In this document: piece by piece, positions 25,057 to 33,009 of the stretch
Layout of the letters: every line of letters begins with the position of its first letter
Numbering within the stretch: the stretch's first letter is position 1
DNA from: an uncultured Oscillospiraceae bacterium
GTDB taxonomy: Bacteria; Bacillota; Clostridia; Oscillospirales; Oscillospiraceae
Assembly: GCA_934655875.1 (NCBI GenBank)
Contig: CAKUHB010000001.1
Coordinates: 186,001-250,000 of the forward strand
DNA: 64,000 bases
Direction: 5' to 3'
The notes under the pieces: model-generated
Databases searched by the model: none
What the model was told of the DNA's origin: nothing
The model's input: the letters and a program-made list of their open reading frames with translations, nothing else
Translations under genes and position numbers: made by a program

Positions 25057-26058
25057 TTACGCGCGGTAATTGAGGATGTCGTTCGCCACCGGCGTATAGA
25101 ACAGGCGGTGGATCTGATCCGGCTCGCCGGTCTGGCCAAGGATCCACATGAGCTTGCCGGTGATGGCTTCGGTCGTCATGTCAAAGGCTTCGAGCACCTG
25201 CGGGCATTCACGGATCTTGTGGCCGACCTGATAGACGCCGACGTCGCTGCCCTCGTTCTGCACCTGCGTGGTCAGAACGATCGTCTTCCCGGCCCGCAGG
25301 CCGGCTTCCAGAACGGAAAGGAAGTCGTTGCCCGCATACGAGGGAATGCCGCCCACGCCAAAGCTCTCGAGGATCAGCGCGTCGCACTGCGTCAGCATCC
25401 AGCTGGCAAGCTCCGCCCGCGCGCCGGGGATCAGCTTCAGGAGCATGACCCGGCTGTCGAGCCGGTCATAAAAAATGGGCTCCGGCAGGCAGTCGTTTTC
25501 GATATACTGCAAAACCCGGCCGTCCTGCAGGACGGCAAGATAGGGATAATTGATGCTGGAAAAGGCTTCGTAGCTCTTTGAGCGTGTCTTGCACGCGCGC
25601 GTGCCCTGAATGACCTTCCCATTGAAGACGATCATCACGCCGTGCAGCGTGTTGCTGCACGCGCACTGGAATGCGTCCGTCAGATTGACCTTGGAATCGG
25701 TCGAGTCAAAGCTGATGGGCTTCTGCGCGCCGGTCAGGATGATCGGCTTGGCCGCGCCCTGGATGAGATAAGACAGCGCTGCCGCGGTATAGGCCATGGT
25801 GTCGGTGCCGTGGCAGATGACAAAGCCGTCGTAGCGCAGATAGCGTTCACGGATGGCCGCCGCAATTTGCAGCCAGTGCGGGGGCGCGATATTGGTGCTG
25901 TCAAGCGACAGAAGCTGCAGGCAGTCCACGCTGCAAAGCGCGGAGACTGCCGGGACAAAGGCCAGCAGCTGCTCCGTCGTTAATTCCGGCATCAGCCCTT
26001 CCGCCGTCTTCCCGGACGCGATCGTTCCGCCTGTGCCGATCATGAGGATCTTTTTCAT
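25057..26058 (-). CDS. ansA: Type I (cytoplasmic) L-asparaginase
   Basis: This 333-residue enzyme hydrolyses asparagine to aspartate and ammonia. The two catalytic threonine motifs are GTGGTIASG (Thr12) and CHGTDTMAYTAAAL; no signal peptide is present, so it is cytoplasmic. Start ATG 26058 has GGGAGG upstream; an upstream in-frame extension is not needed. It lies 27 bases before the phosphodiesterase gene on the same strand. Aspartate could feed the C4-dicarboxylate genes upstream, but a separate promoter and terminator split the units. Confidence 0.92.
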   Translation of the reverse strand: MKKILMIGTGGTIASGKTAEGLMPELTTEQLLAFVPAVSALCSVDCLQLLSLDSTNIAPPHWLQIAAAIRERYLRYDGFVICHGTDTMAYTAAALSYLIQGAAKPIILTGAQKPISFDSTDSKVNLTDAFQCACSNTLHGVMIVFNGKVIQGTRACKTRSKSYEAFSSINYPYLAVLQDGRVLQYIENDCLPEPIFYDRLDSRVMLLKLIPGARAELASWMLTQCDALILESFGVGGIPSYAGNDFLSVLEAGLRAGKTIVLTTQVQNEGSDVGVYQVGHKIRECPQVLEAFDMTTEAITGKLMWILGQTGEPDQIHRLFYTPVANDILNYRA

Positions 26059-26092
26059 GCCTGTCCTCCCAAGTTTCTCTTTCCTTACGACC

Positions 26093-26122
26093 ATAATAGG
26101 GGCTCGCGCTGTCATTTGTCAA
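26093..26122 (-). promoter_or_regulatory. Promoter of ansA
   Basis: Minus-strand TTGACA (26117-26122) and TATTAT (26093-26098) with an 18-base spacer lie about 30 bases before the asparaginase start. Confidence 0.75.
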
Positions 26123-26159
26123 TAGCCGCAGGCGTCTGTTTTTTATTTTCCCCAAGATC

Positions 26160-26198
26160 AAAAAGCGCCTGCTTTCAGCGTGAAAGCAGGCGCTTTTT
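26160..26198. terminator. Terminator ending the dicarboxylate/Hdr-Flx operon
   Basis: AAAAAGCGCCTGCTTTC (26160-26176) pairs perfectly with 26182-26198 around a 5-base loop. It lies between the antiporter and the asparaginase promoter and marks the 3' end of the large minus-strand operon. Confidence 0.9.
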
Positions 26199-26203
26199 CT
26201 TTT

Positions 26204-27415
26204 TCAGAACAGCCGCACGAGCAGCTGGGAGACGAGCACCACGGCGATGAGTGCGATCGGATACGTCGCCGCGTAGGCAGCAGCCACGTTGCTGGTCCCC
26301 GCCACATGGATGAGCGTACCGAGCGCCGGGGTCGAGGTCATGCCGCCGGTGATGGAGCCGAGGATGTTCAGAAGGTTCATCTTCAGAACATGCTTGGCGG
26401 TGAGATAGCCCACTACCATCGGCAGGAGCGTCATGAAGATGCCGTAGACAAAGTAGATCGGCTTGAAGTAGCGCACAAAACTCATGCCGCCCGAGACGCC
26501 GGCTCCGATGAGGAAGACCATCAGTCCAAGCTCCCGGAAGGTCTCGAGCACCTTCTGGCTGGGCATGAGATCTGCCCGGCCGATGTGGCCGAAATGGCCG
26601 AACACCAGCGACACCAGAAGCGCGCCGCCCGTCGTGGTCAGCGAGAAGAAGTTGAAGAACTTCACTGAGCCGAGCAGAATGCCCAGTACCGCCGCCACAG
26701 CGAAGGGCGTAAAGCCGAAATCGTCAAATTCCAGCAGCTTTCCCTTGTATTTGGGCGCGTCGCCGGTCTCCACATGGGTGATCTTCCGGCGCTCCTCGTC
26801 CAGATCTGCGTGGACAACGCGCGGCATCAGCTGCACGAACAGCACGACGCCGATGACGCCGAACAGATACGCAATGCCGTAGCCGACCGTGACCGCGTCC
26901 TGATACTGCGCCGCGACTGCTTCCTTCGTCGCCGAGAAGGCCGGCGTGGAGGTCAGGCTGCCCGCAAGCAGGCCGGAGATCATGGCAGTCAGCTGGCCAG
27001 GGTCATAGCCTGGCTGGCCGCTCTCGATCGTACGACCGATAAGCAGGCACAGGACCGCAGTCAGACCGCCGGAGAGGATGATCATCAAGCCCAGCAGCAC
27101 GTAGGACTTAAAATTGTGCTTCATGTTCTTGAAGAAGTTCGGCCCGGCAATGAAGCCGACCGAGGTCACGAAGAACACAAGGCCCAGATTTTCAATGATC
27201 TTCAGCGCCTGTGAGGCATAGTTGATCTCCTCGATCACGAATCTTGAATTGAAGTGCGTGCCGAAGAACGCGCCGTAGACCAGCGCGATAACGAACACGC
27301 CTGCCGTGCCTAGGCTGATCTCCTTGATGGTGATCCGCCCGAGCAGATACCCGACTGCCGCAATTCCGAAGATGGAAAGCATCAGGAAGCTTGCGGCATT
27401 GATCGCTGCACTCAT
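26204..27415 (-). CDS. Compact AspT-family (aspartate:alanine exchanger type) transporter
   Basis: This 403-residue membrane protein has two homologous five-helix halves. Each half bears the family signature around a re-entrant loop: GSLTSTPAFSATKEA in the first and GGMTSTPALGTL in the second. AspT relatives exchange C4 acids (aspartate/alanine) or export succinate (SucE), so succinate or other dicarboxylate exchange is the natural role next to fumarate reductase. Odd feature: classical members are about 540-560 residues with two TrkA-C (RCK) domains between the halves; here only about 45 residues of charged linker (200-245) are present. It is the last gene of the operon; AAGGAG precedes the start. 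Confidence 0.85.
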   Translation of the reverse strand: MSAAINAASFLMLSIFGIAAVGYLLGRITIKEISLGTAGVFVIALVYGAFFGTHFNSRFVIEEINYASQALKIIENLGLVFFVTSVGFIAGPNFFKNMKHNFKSYVLLGLMIILSGGLTAVLCLLIGRTIESGQPGYDPGQLTAMISGLLAGSLTSTPAFSATKEAVAAQYQDAVTVGYGIAYLFGVIGVVLFVQLMPRVVHADLDEERRKITHVETGDAPKYKGKLLEFDDFGFTPFAVAAVLGILLGSVKFFNFFSLTTTGGALLVSLVFGHFGHIGRADLMPSQKVLETFRELGLMVFLIGAGVSGGMSFVRYFKPIYFVYGIFMTLLPMVVGYLTAKHVLKMNLLNILGSITGGMTSTPALGTLIHVAGTSNVAAAYAATYPIALIAVVLVSQLLVRLF

Positions 27416-27451
27416 CTCTTTTCTCCTTATTATCTATAATATTTGGCGTTC

Positions 27452-29062
27452 TTATTCCGCCGGATGGAGCTTTCTCGCGTAATCCGGCAGCAGCTGCGGC
27501 GAGAGACGGTCATCCTGCACGCCGGCCTGCTTCTTTTCTTCCTCAAACTGCGCCACATGATCGAGCGTCAGTGCGCCGACCGTCACGCCCTTCGCCTTCG
27601 CGGCGGCATGCTGACCGGCGTTGCGGCCGAAGACGATGACGTCGAGCAGGCTGTTGCCCATCAGGCGGTTGCGTCCGTGGATGCCGCCAACAACCTCACC
27701 GGCCGCGAACAGGTTCTCCACGTCCGTCTGGCCGTCCGGCGTGATATGCAGACCGCCGTTCTGATAGTGGAGCGTCGGGTAGACGAGGATCGGCTCGGTG
27801 CGGATATCGATGCCGTGCTTGGCAAACATCCGCATCATGGCCGGAATGCGCTTTTCGATCGTGCCCGCGCCGTTTTTCAGCTCGATCATCGGCGTGTCGA
27901 GCCAGACAGCCTGTCCTGCGGGCGTCTTGACACCCTTGCCGCGTTCGGTGCACTCGCGGATGATGGAGGCCGCGGAAACATCGCGCGTCTCCAGCGGATT
28001 CATGAAGACCTCGCCGTCCGCGTTCACCAGCATCGCGCCGACCGAGCGGACCTTTTCCGTGACCAGCGCGCCGTAGATCTGCGCGGGATAGGCTGCGCCC
28101 GTGGGATGGTACTGGAGCGTATCCGGATAGAGGAGCTTCGCGCCCGCGCGGTAGCCGAGGACAAGGCCGTCGGCCGTTGCACCGTAGTGGTTGGAGGTCG
28201 GGAAGCCCTGATAGTGGAGCCGTCCCGCGCCGCCGGTGGCGAGGATGACGGTCTTCGCCTTTGCGACCAGCAGCTCCTTCGTCTCCATGTTCAGAAGGAT
28301 GGCGCCGGCGCAATGGCCGTTTTCGTCCTTGATGAGTTCGATGGCCGAGGTGAAGTCCACGACGGGAATACCGCGGTTGAGGACTTCATCGCGCAGCGTG
28401 CGCATGATCTCCGCGCCGGAATAGTCCTTGGCCGCGTGCATGCGCTTGCGGGAGGTGCCGCCGCCGTGGGTGGTGATCATGGTGCCGTCCGGTGCCTTGT
28501 CAAATTCCACGCCAAGCTCCGACAGCCACTGGATGGCTTCGGGCGCGTCCATAACGAGCTTGTAGAGAAGATCCTTCTGCGCGGCAAAATGGCCGCCGCC
28601 GTAAGCGTCGAGGAAGTGCTGCGCCGGGGAATCGTTCGGCTTGTCGGCAGCCTGAATGCCGCCCTCGGCCATCATGGTGTTCGCGTCGCCCATGCGGAGC
28701 TTCGTCACGACCATGACCTTCGCGCCGGCCTTGTCGGCTTCGATGGCCGCGGAGCAGCCTGCGCCGCCGCCGCCGATGATGAGCACATCCGTCTCATAAT
28801 CGGGCTTTGCGAGATCAAACGTCTCATGCAGAACGCGCGATTCGCCCTCCAGCAGAGCCGCCAGCTCCAGCGGCACCTTTTGGCCCTTGTTGGGGCCGAA
28901 GCGAAGCTCAGTGAACTGCTCAGCGCGGTAGTCCGGATGGAATTTCTTCAGAAGCGCGTCCTTTTCGTCCGCCGTCATGCGGCGGGGATCCAGCTTGATG
29001 TTTTCTGCGCGGGCCGCTTCCACCTTACGGATGGAGGCCAGCATGTTAGAGTCCTGATACAT
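27452..29062 (-). CDS. Fumarate reductase flavoprotein subunit, soluble type
   Basis: This 536-residue flavoprotein should reduce fumarate to succinate. The FAD site is VLIIGGGGAGCSAAIEAD (about residues 90-107). The substrate-site motifs LQYHPTGAAYP, HYQNGGLHITPDGQT and GGIHGRNRLMGNSLLD are all present. The position that is usually the FAD-linking His (SHTxAAxGG) is Asn128 in GDANTMMAEGG, so FAD is probably bound non-covalently. An N-terminal extension of about 75 residues precedes the FAD domain. There is no signal peptide or membrane anchor. L-aspartate oxidase is the main alternative, but the FrdB partner 14 bases upstream and the Hdr-Flx context favour fumarate reductase. Confidence 0.86.
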   Translation of the reverse strand: MYQDSNMLASIRKVEAARAENIKLDPRRMTADEKDALLKKFHPDYRAEQFTELRFGPNKGQKVPLELAALLEGESRVLHETFDLAKPDYETDVLIIGGGGAGCSAAIEADKAGAKVMVVTKLRMGDANTMMAEGGIQAADKPNDSPAQHFLDAYGGGHFAAQKDLLYKLVMDAPEAIQWLSELGVEFDKAPDGTMITTHGGGTSRKRMHAAKDYSGAEIMRTLRDEVLNRGIPVVDFTSAIELIKDENGHCAGAILLNMETKELLVAKAKTVILATGGAGRLHYQGFPTSNHYGATADGLVLGYRAGAKLLYPDTLQYHPTGAAYPAQIYGALVTEKVRSVGAMLVNADGEVFMNPLETRDVSAASIIRECTERGKGVKTPAGQAVWLDTPMIELKNGAGTIEKRIPAMMRMFAKHGIDIRTEPILVYPTLHYQNGGLHITPDGQTDVENLFAAGEVVGGIHGRNRLMGNSLLDVIVFGRNAGQHAAAKAKGVTVGALTLDHVAQFEEEKKQAGVQDDRLSPQLLPDYARKLHPAE

Positions 29063-29076
29063 GATATGCGTCCTCC

Positions 29077-29751
29077 TTACTTTTCGATCTCGCGGTGGTT
29101 ATACAGCTCTTTGATCTCGTCCAGCGGCTTTTCCATGAGGCTCTCGATGAGCGACTCAAATTTGCCGTCCTTGACCTCCTGCACGCGGGCGTCGAGATGC
29201 TCGCAGTGCGGGGCAATATATTTGCCGTTCAGGCGGCGCGCCAGCATGGCGACCTGCGGGTGGGAGATCCCTGCGGGACAGCGGGACGAGCAGACGCCGC
29301 ACATGACGCAGTCGAAGGACTCCTCCGCGCACTTTTCAAATTCGCCGCGCTGGGCATAGGCAATGTACTGCATGACGTTCAGTCCCTGCGTGCAGGCCTT
29401 GGTGCAGGCGTTGCAGCCGACGCAGGCATAGATCTCGGGATACAGCTGCATCATGACCGTTTGCGTGGGCTTGAGCTTTTCCATGTCGTAGACCTCCTTC
29501 ACCAGCGGGAAGAAAGGCAGCGTCGCGACATACATGTTGTTTTCCACGCGCGTCGAGCAGGCCAGACAAGCCTTCAGCTCCCGGTCGCCCGCGATGCGGT
29601 AGATCGTGGCGCACGCGCCGCAGAAGCCGTTGCGGCAGCCGCAGCCGCGCACGAGCTGATAGCCGGAATACTCCATCGCTTCCATGATGGTCAGACTGTC
29701 CGGCACCTCATATTTCTTGCCGAACAGGAAAACCGTCACCATATTTTCCAT
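29077..29751 (-). CDS. Fumarate reductase iron-sulfur subunit
   Basis: This 224-residue electron-transfer subunit has an N-terminal ferredoxin-like [2Fe-2S] domain (CGCRNGFCGAC at about residues 37-47 and a distal CLAC at about 62) and two [4Fe-4S] motifs, CVGCNACTKAC and CVMCGVCSSRC. In standard FrdB/SdhB the last centre is [3Fe-4S]; here the full Cys set allows a second [4Fe-4S]. It pairs with the flavoprotein gene downstream. No FrdC/FrdD membrane subunits are encoded, so the electron donor must be another soluble or peripheral partner; the upstream Flx-Hdr genes are the obvious candidate. Confidence 0.85.
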   Translation of the reverse strand: MENMVTVFLFGKKYEVPDSLTIMEAMEYSGYQLVRGCGCRNGFCGACATIYRIAGDRELKACLACSTRVENNMYVATLPFFPLVKEVYDMEKLKPTQTVMMQLYPEIYACVGCNACTKACTQGLNVMQYIAYAQRGEFEKCAEESFDCVMCGVCSSRCPAGISHPQVAMLARRLNGKYIAPHCEHLDARVQEVKDGKFESLIESLMEKPLDEIKELYNHREIEK

Positions 29752-29763
29752 ACCTGTTCTCCT

Positions 29764-30591
29764 TTAATACTCATTCGGCAGCTCGTCGAGCTGGTCGAAG
29801 CGGAACACCGGGCCGTCCTTGCAGACGTATTTGTCGCCGATGTTGCAGCGGCCGCATTTGCCAAGGCCGCATTTCATCTTGAGTTCCATCGTGGTATAGA
29901 CCTGCTCGCGCGCGAAGCCAAGCTCCATGAGCCCTGCGAGCGTGAACTTAATCATGATGGGAGGGCCGCACATGACGACGGTCTTGTCCGTCGTGAAGCC
30001 AAGCTCCTTGACATAGTTCGGGACGAAGCCGACGTGGCCGTCCCATTCCGGCTGCTCGCGGTCGATGGTCAGGTGGACGTTGATGCCGTCCTCCCTGCAC
30101 CAGACGTTCTCGATCTCCGGGAAATCGACAAGATCCTCCTTGGAGCGGGAGCCGTAGACAATGTCGATCTTGCCGTAGCGGTCACGGTAGTGGCGGCAGT
30201 AGTTGATGACCGAGTGCAAAGGCGCAAGGCCGATGCCGCCGGCGATGAACAGAAGATCCTTGCCGGCAAAATCGGTATCGACCGGGAAGCCGTTGCCATA
30301 CGGGCCGCGGACGGTGATCTGCTGGCCCGGCTCCATGGCGTGCAGCCATTCGGTCACGCAGCCGCACTTTTTGATGGAAAACTCCACATACTCCTCCAGC
30401 GTGGGGCTGGAGGTGATGGAGAACAGCGCTTCGCCGACGCCCGGCATGGAGAGCATGGCGCACTGGCCGGGGATATGGACGAAGGGCTTTTTGCCGTCAA
30501 GACCGACCACGCGGAAGGTCTTGACGTCGGGCGTGTCGACGCGGATATCCGTGACGACAGCCAGATTGGGGATCAAGGGATCAGCTCTCAT
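29764..30591 (-). CDS. FAD/NAD(P)-binding oxidoreductase subunit (FlxA-like)
   Basis: This protein of about 275 residues has a ferredoxin-NADP reductase fold: FAD-binding beta barrel (PGQCAMLSMP, LFSITSSP), a NAD(P) domain (LLFIAGGIGLAPLHSVI, VMCGPPIMI) and a PyrK-type [2Fe-2S] tail CGLGKCGRC...C. It fits FlxA, the NADH-oxidising subunit of the FlxABCD-HdrABC complex described in Desulfovibrio. The start is placed at ATG 30591 (MRADPLIPN); an upstream in-frame extension lies inside the FlxB gene. It overlaps the FlxB stop by 4 bases. Confidence 0.85.
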   Translation of the reverse strand: MRADPLIPNLAVVTDIRVDTPDVKTFRVVGLDGKKPFVHIPGQCAMLSMPGVGEALFSITSSPTLEEYVEFSIKKCGCVTEWLHAMEPGQQITVRGPYGNGFPVDTDFAGKDLLFIAGGIGLAPLHSVINYCRHYRDRYGKIDIVYGSRSKEDLVDFPEIENVWCREDGINVHLTIDREQPEWDGHVGFVPNYVKELGFTTDKTVVMCGPPIMIKFTLAGLMELGFAREQVYTTMELKMKCGLGKCGRCNIGDKYVCKDGPVFRFDQLDELPNEY

Positions 30592-31610
30592 TTCGTTTCC
30601 TCCCCAAGTGTTTTGATGACTTTGACGATATTCATATGGATGGGGCACTTGGCAAGGCACCGGCCGCAGCCGACGCAGCCGAAGAGGCCCTCGTTATTAT
30701 CCGGGAAATAGACCAGCTTGTGCATGAAGCGCTGGCGGAACCGCTCGAGCTGGGTCGGGCGCGGCTGACCGGCGGACATCTTTGTGAAGTCCGAGTACAT
30801 GCAGCTGTCCCAGCAGCGGAAGCGGCGGACCGTCTTGCCGGAGTCGAACTCCTTGATATCATAGCACTGGCAGGTCGGGCAGACGAACGTACACGTGCCG
30901 CAGCCAAGGCAGCTCTCCGAGAGCTTTTTCCATTCCGGCCGGTCGAACAGTGCCTTCGTCTTTCCTGCGCCGACGGCGGACAGATCGAGATCTGCCAGCG
31001 GCAGCTTCTTCATGATCTCCCGCGTGGTCTCCTGCTGGGCGGTCACGGCGGCCTCGCCGCCGTCCGTCAGCACGGTGAGCTTTGCGGTCAGCGCTTCGCC
31101 CTTTTCGGTGTTCGCCTGCCAATAGAGGTTCTCCGCGTCCATCCAGCAGCTGACGTCACCCTGCGGCGCCGCCGGATCGATGCCGAACGACCGGCAGAAG
31201 CAGGTCTCCTCCGGCCGGGTACAGGCCAGGGTCACGACGGTGCCGTTTGCGCGGCGGGATGCGTAATACGTGTCCTGCGGCTCCGCGAGGAAGACCTTGT
31301 CCAGAATTTCAAAGCTTCTCGCGTCGCAGGCGCGCACGCCGAAGAGGACGAACGGCTCTGTCTGGTCGCGCGTCTCGATGAGATCGAGCTGCTTGCCCGT
31401 CACGCGGAAGCCGACGAGGTTTTCCACCTGCGGGAAGAACAGATCCTTGGCCGAGCGGACGGTATTGAGCTTCTTTGTCAGCTCCATCCCCTCCTGCCAG
31501 ACGGTGAAGCTGGCCTGACCGGCAGCGTCGTCCGCGGGAATGTAGAGCTTCTGCGCGGATGCCAGTTCGCCGAACAGCACCGGAAGCTTTGCGATCGGAA
31601 GCTGTTTCAT
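30588..31610 (-). CDS. 4Fe-4S dicluster oxidoreductase subunit (FlxB-like)
   Basis: This 340-residue protein resembles the anaerobic sulfite reductase A / FlxB group. The N-terminal 230 residues have the recurrent FGVRACDARSFEILDKVF sequence and CFCRSFG, and the C-terminal ferredoxin-type part has CLGCGTCTFVCPTCQC and CVGCGRCLAKC for two [4Fe-4S] clusters. It probably passes electrons between FlxA and the other Flx/Hdr subunits. It overlaps both neighbours by 4 bases, so it is tightly co-translated. Confidence 0.82.
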   Translation of the reverse strand: MKQLPIAKLPVLFGELASAQKLYIPADDAAGQASFTVWQEGMELTKKLNTVRSAKDLFFPQVENLVGFRVTGKQLDLIETRDQTEPFVLFGVRACDARSFEILDKVFLAEPQDTYYASRRANGTVVTLACTRPEETCFCRSFGIDPAAPQGDVSCWMDAENLYWQANTEKGEALTAKLTVLTDGGEAAVTAQQETTREIMKKLPLADLDLSAVGAGKTKALFDRPEWKKLSESCLGCGTCTFVCPTCQCYDIKEFDSGKTVRRFRCWDSCMYSDFTKMSAGQPRPTQLERFRQRFMHKLVYFPDNNEGLFGCVGCGRCLAKCPIHMNIVKVIKTLGEETK

Positions 31611-32584
31611 CGTGCCTCGCCTCCTCTCTCGTATACCACGGACGGCTCGCAGTCGTCCTTGCGGAAGTCCATGAGCGGCGGACGGGAATCAAAGTCCGCA
31701 CCGGCCTGATAGTCGCCATACAGCTCGTTGCTGTCCTTAATAAACTTGCGGTTGAGAAGATGCAGCGGGATATGCTGCGGACAGACGCGCGAGCATTCAC
31801 CGCAGTCGGTGCAGCGGGAGACAACGTGGAACGCGCGGATGATATGGAACATATTCTCCTCAAAGGAATCGGCGATGGCCTTATTTTCAAAGCCGGAAGC
31901 ATGATTGTCAAACACGCACTTTTCGCACGAGCAGGCAGGACAGACATTGCGGCAGGCGTTGCAGCGGATGCAGCGCGACAGCTCGCCGCGCCAGAACGCA
32001 TAGCGTTCCTCTGCCGTCATGGCCTCGAGCTTCGCGACCTCGTCAAAGCGGCCGCAGGCGGGATCCTCCTCGCCCTGCTCGCCGAGCAGCTCGTCGAAGC
32101 AGACGATCTTCTTACTTTTGCAGGTCCTGCACTTGAGAAGAATCGCATCGGCCTTTTTGATGGTCTCATCGCCGTAGATCGTGGCGACCTTCAGATTTTC
32201 GCCGTCCTCCGTCACAGCCGTAACGCCGGAAAGGCCCTTTTCCTTGATCGCTTCCATGTCGCACATGCCATCGCACTGCACGCCGACGGCGTAGACATTC
32301 TCGCGCAGGATGCGGTGTTCCTTCAGAAGCTGAACGAACGAATAGCTGTCGCACGGCTTGAGGAACACGGCGGCCTTGCCGCCTTTTCTCGATTCCGCGA
32401 TCAGATACTTGGACAGATTTGCGCCGGAGAAGACGCTCCAGACGAAGTTCTTTTCCATGTCCTCCACGCTCTCAAACGTGGCCGGGGTCAGATCATAGAA
32501 GAACTCGCCTGCCCGCCAGCCGATGACGCGGTCGACGGTCTTGTCCTGCAGCAGCTGGATGGCTTTTTCTTTTACTCCTTGCAT
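31607..32584 (-). CDS. FrhB/FdhB-type iron-sulfur subunit (FlxC-like)
   Basis: This 325-residue protein has an N-terminal region with FLKPCDSYSFVQLLKEH and GVQCDGMCD, like the coenzyme F420 hydrogenase/dehydrogenase beta family, then two [4Fe-4S] motifs, CIRCNACRNVC with CSCEKC, and CTDCGECSRVC. Position and composition match FlxC. It overlaps FlxB by 4 and FlxD by 13 bases. Confidence 0.78.
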   Translation of the reverse strand: MQGVKEKAIQLLQDKTVDRVIGWRAGEFFYDLTPATFESVEDMEKNFVWSVFSGANLSKYLIAESRKGGKAAVFLKPCDSYSFVQLLKEHRILRENVYAVGVQCDGMCDMEAIKEKGLSGVTAVTEDGENLKVATIYGDETIKKADAILLKCRTCKSKKIVCFDELLGEQGEEDPACGRFDEVAKLEAMTAEERYAFWRGELSRCIRCNACRNVCPACSCEKCVFDNHASGFENKAIADSFEENMFHIIRAFHVVSRCTDCGECSRVCPQHIPLHLLNRKFIKDSNELYGDYQAGADFDSRPPLMDFRKDDCEPSVVYERGGEAR

Positions 32585-33009
32585 CTCAGATCCTCCAGTC
32601 TGCGGTTTTCGCCGAGCTTTGTGATGGTCTCGGCAAATTCATTCATGGTTTTGGCGAACTTCGCGCCCTCCGCCGCCGAGACCCATTCGACCCGCGTGCG
32701 CTCGCGCTCGATGCCGAGGAAGTCCAGCATGGAGAACAGGAGCGTCATGCGGCGGCGCGCGTAATAGTTGCCGGTCGTGTAGTGGCAGTCGCCGGGATGG
32801 CAGCCGCAGAGGATCACGCCGTCTGCGCCGCGCTGGAACGCGCGGAGAATAAACATCGGGTTCAGCCGGCAGGAGCACGGGATGCGGATGATCTTCACAT
32901 TGGCCGGATAGCTCAGCCGGTTCGTACCGGACAGATCGGCGCCCGCGTAGGAGCACCAGTTGCAGCAGAACGCCACGATCGTGGGCGTCCACGTTCCGTT
33001 TACCTGCAT
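32572..33009 (-). CDS. MvhD/FlpD-type [2Fe-2S] subunit (FlxD-like)
   Basis: This 145-residue protein has the FlpD/MvhD signature: FCCNWCSYAGADLSG, IPCSCRLNP, LCGCHPGDCHY. In Hdr complexes this small subunit docks on HdrA and delivers electrons from the donor module. The start is placed at ATG 33009 (MQVNGTW), ten bases inside the end of hdrA; a longer upstream frame overlaps HdrA entirely and is rejected. Confidence 0.85.
   Translation of the reverse strand: MQVNGTWTPTIVAFCCNWCSYAGADLSGTNRLSYPANVKIIRIPCSCRLNPMFILRAFQRGADGVILCGCHPGDCHYTTGNYYARRRMTLLFSMLDFLGIERERTRVEWVSAAEGAKFAKTMNEFAETITKLGENRRLEDLRCKE

Noticed and set aside
27452..29062. L-aspartate oxidase (NadB) as identity of the FrdA-like protein
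   Set aside because: No nadA/nadC nearby, an FrdB partner is adjacent, and the operon encodes fumarase and malate dehydrogenase.
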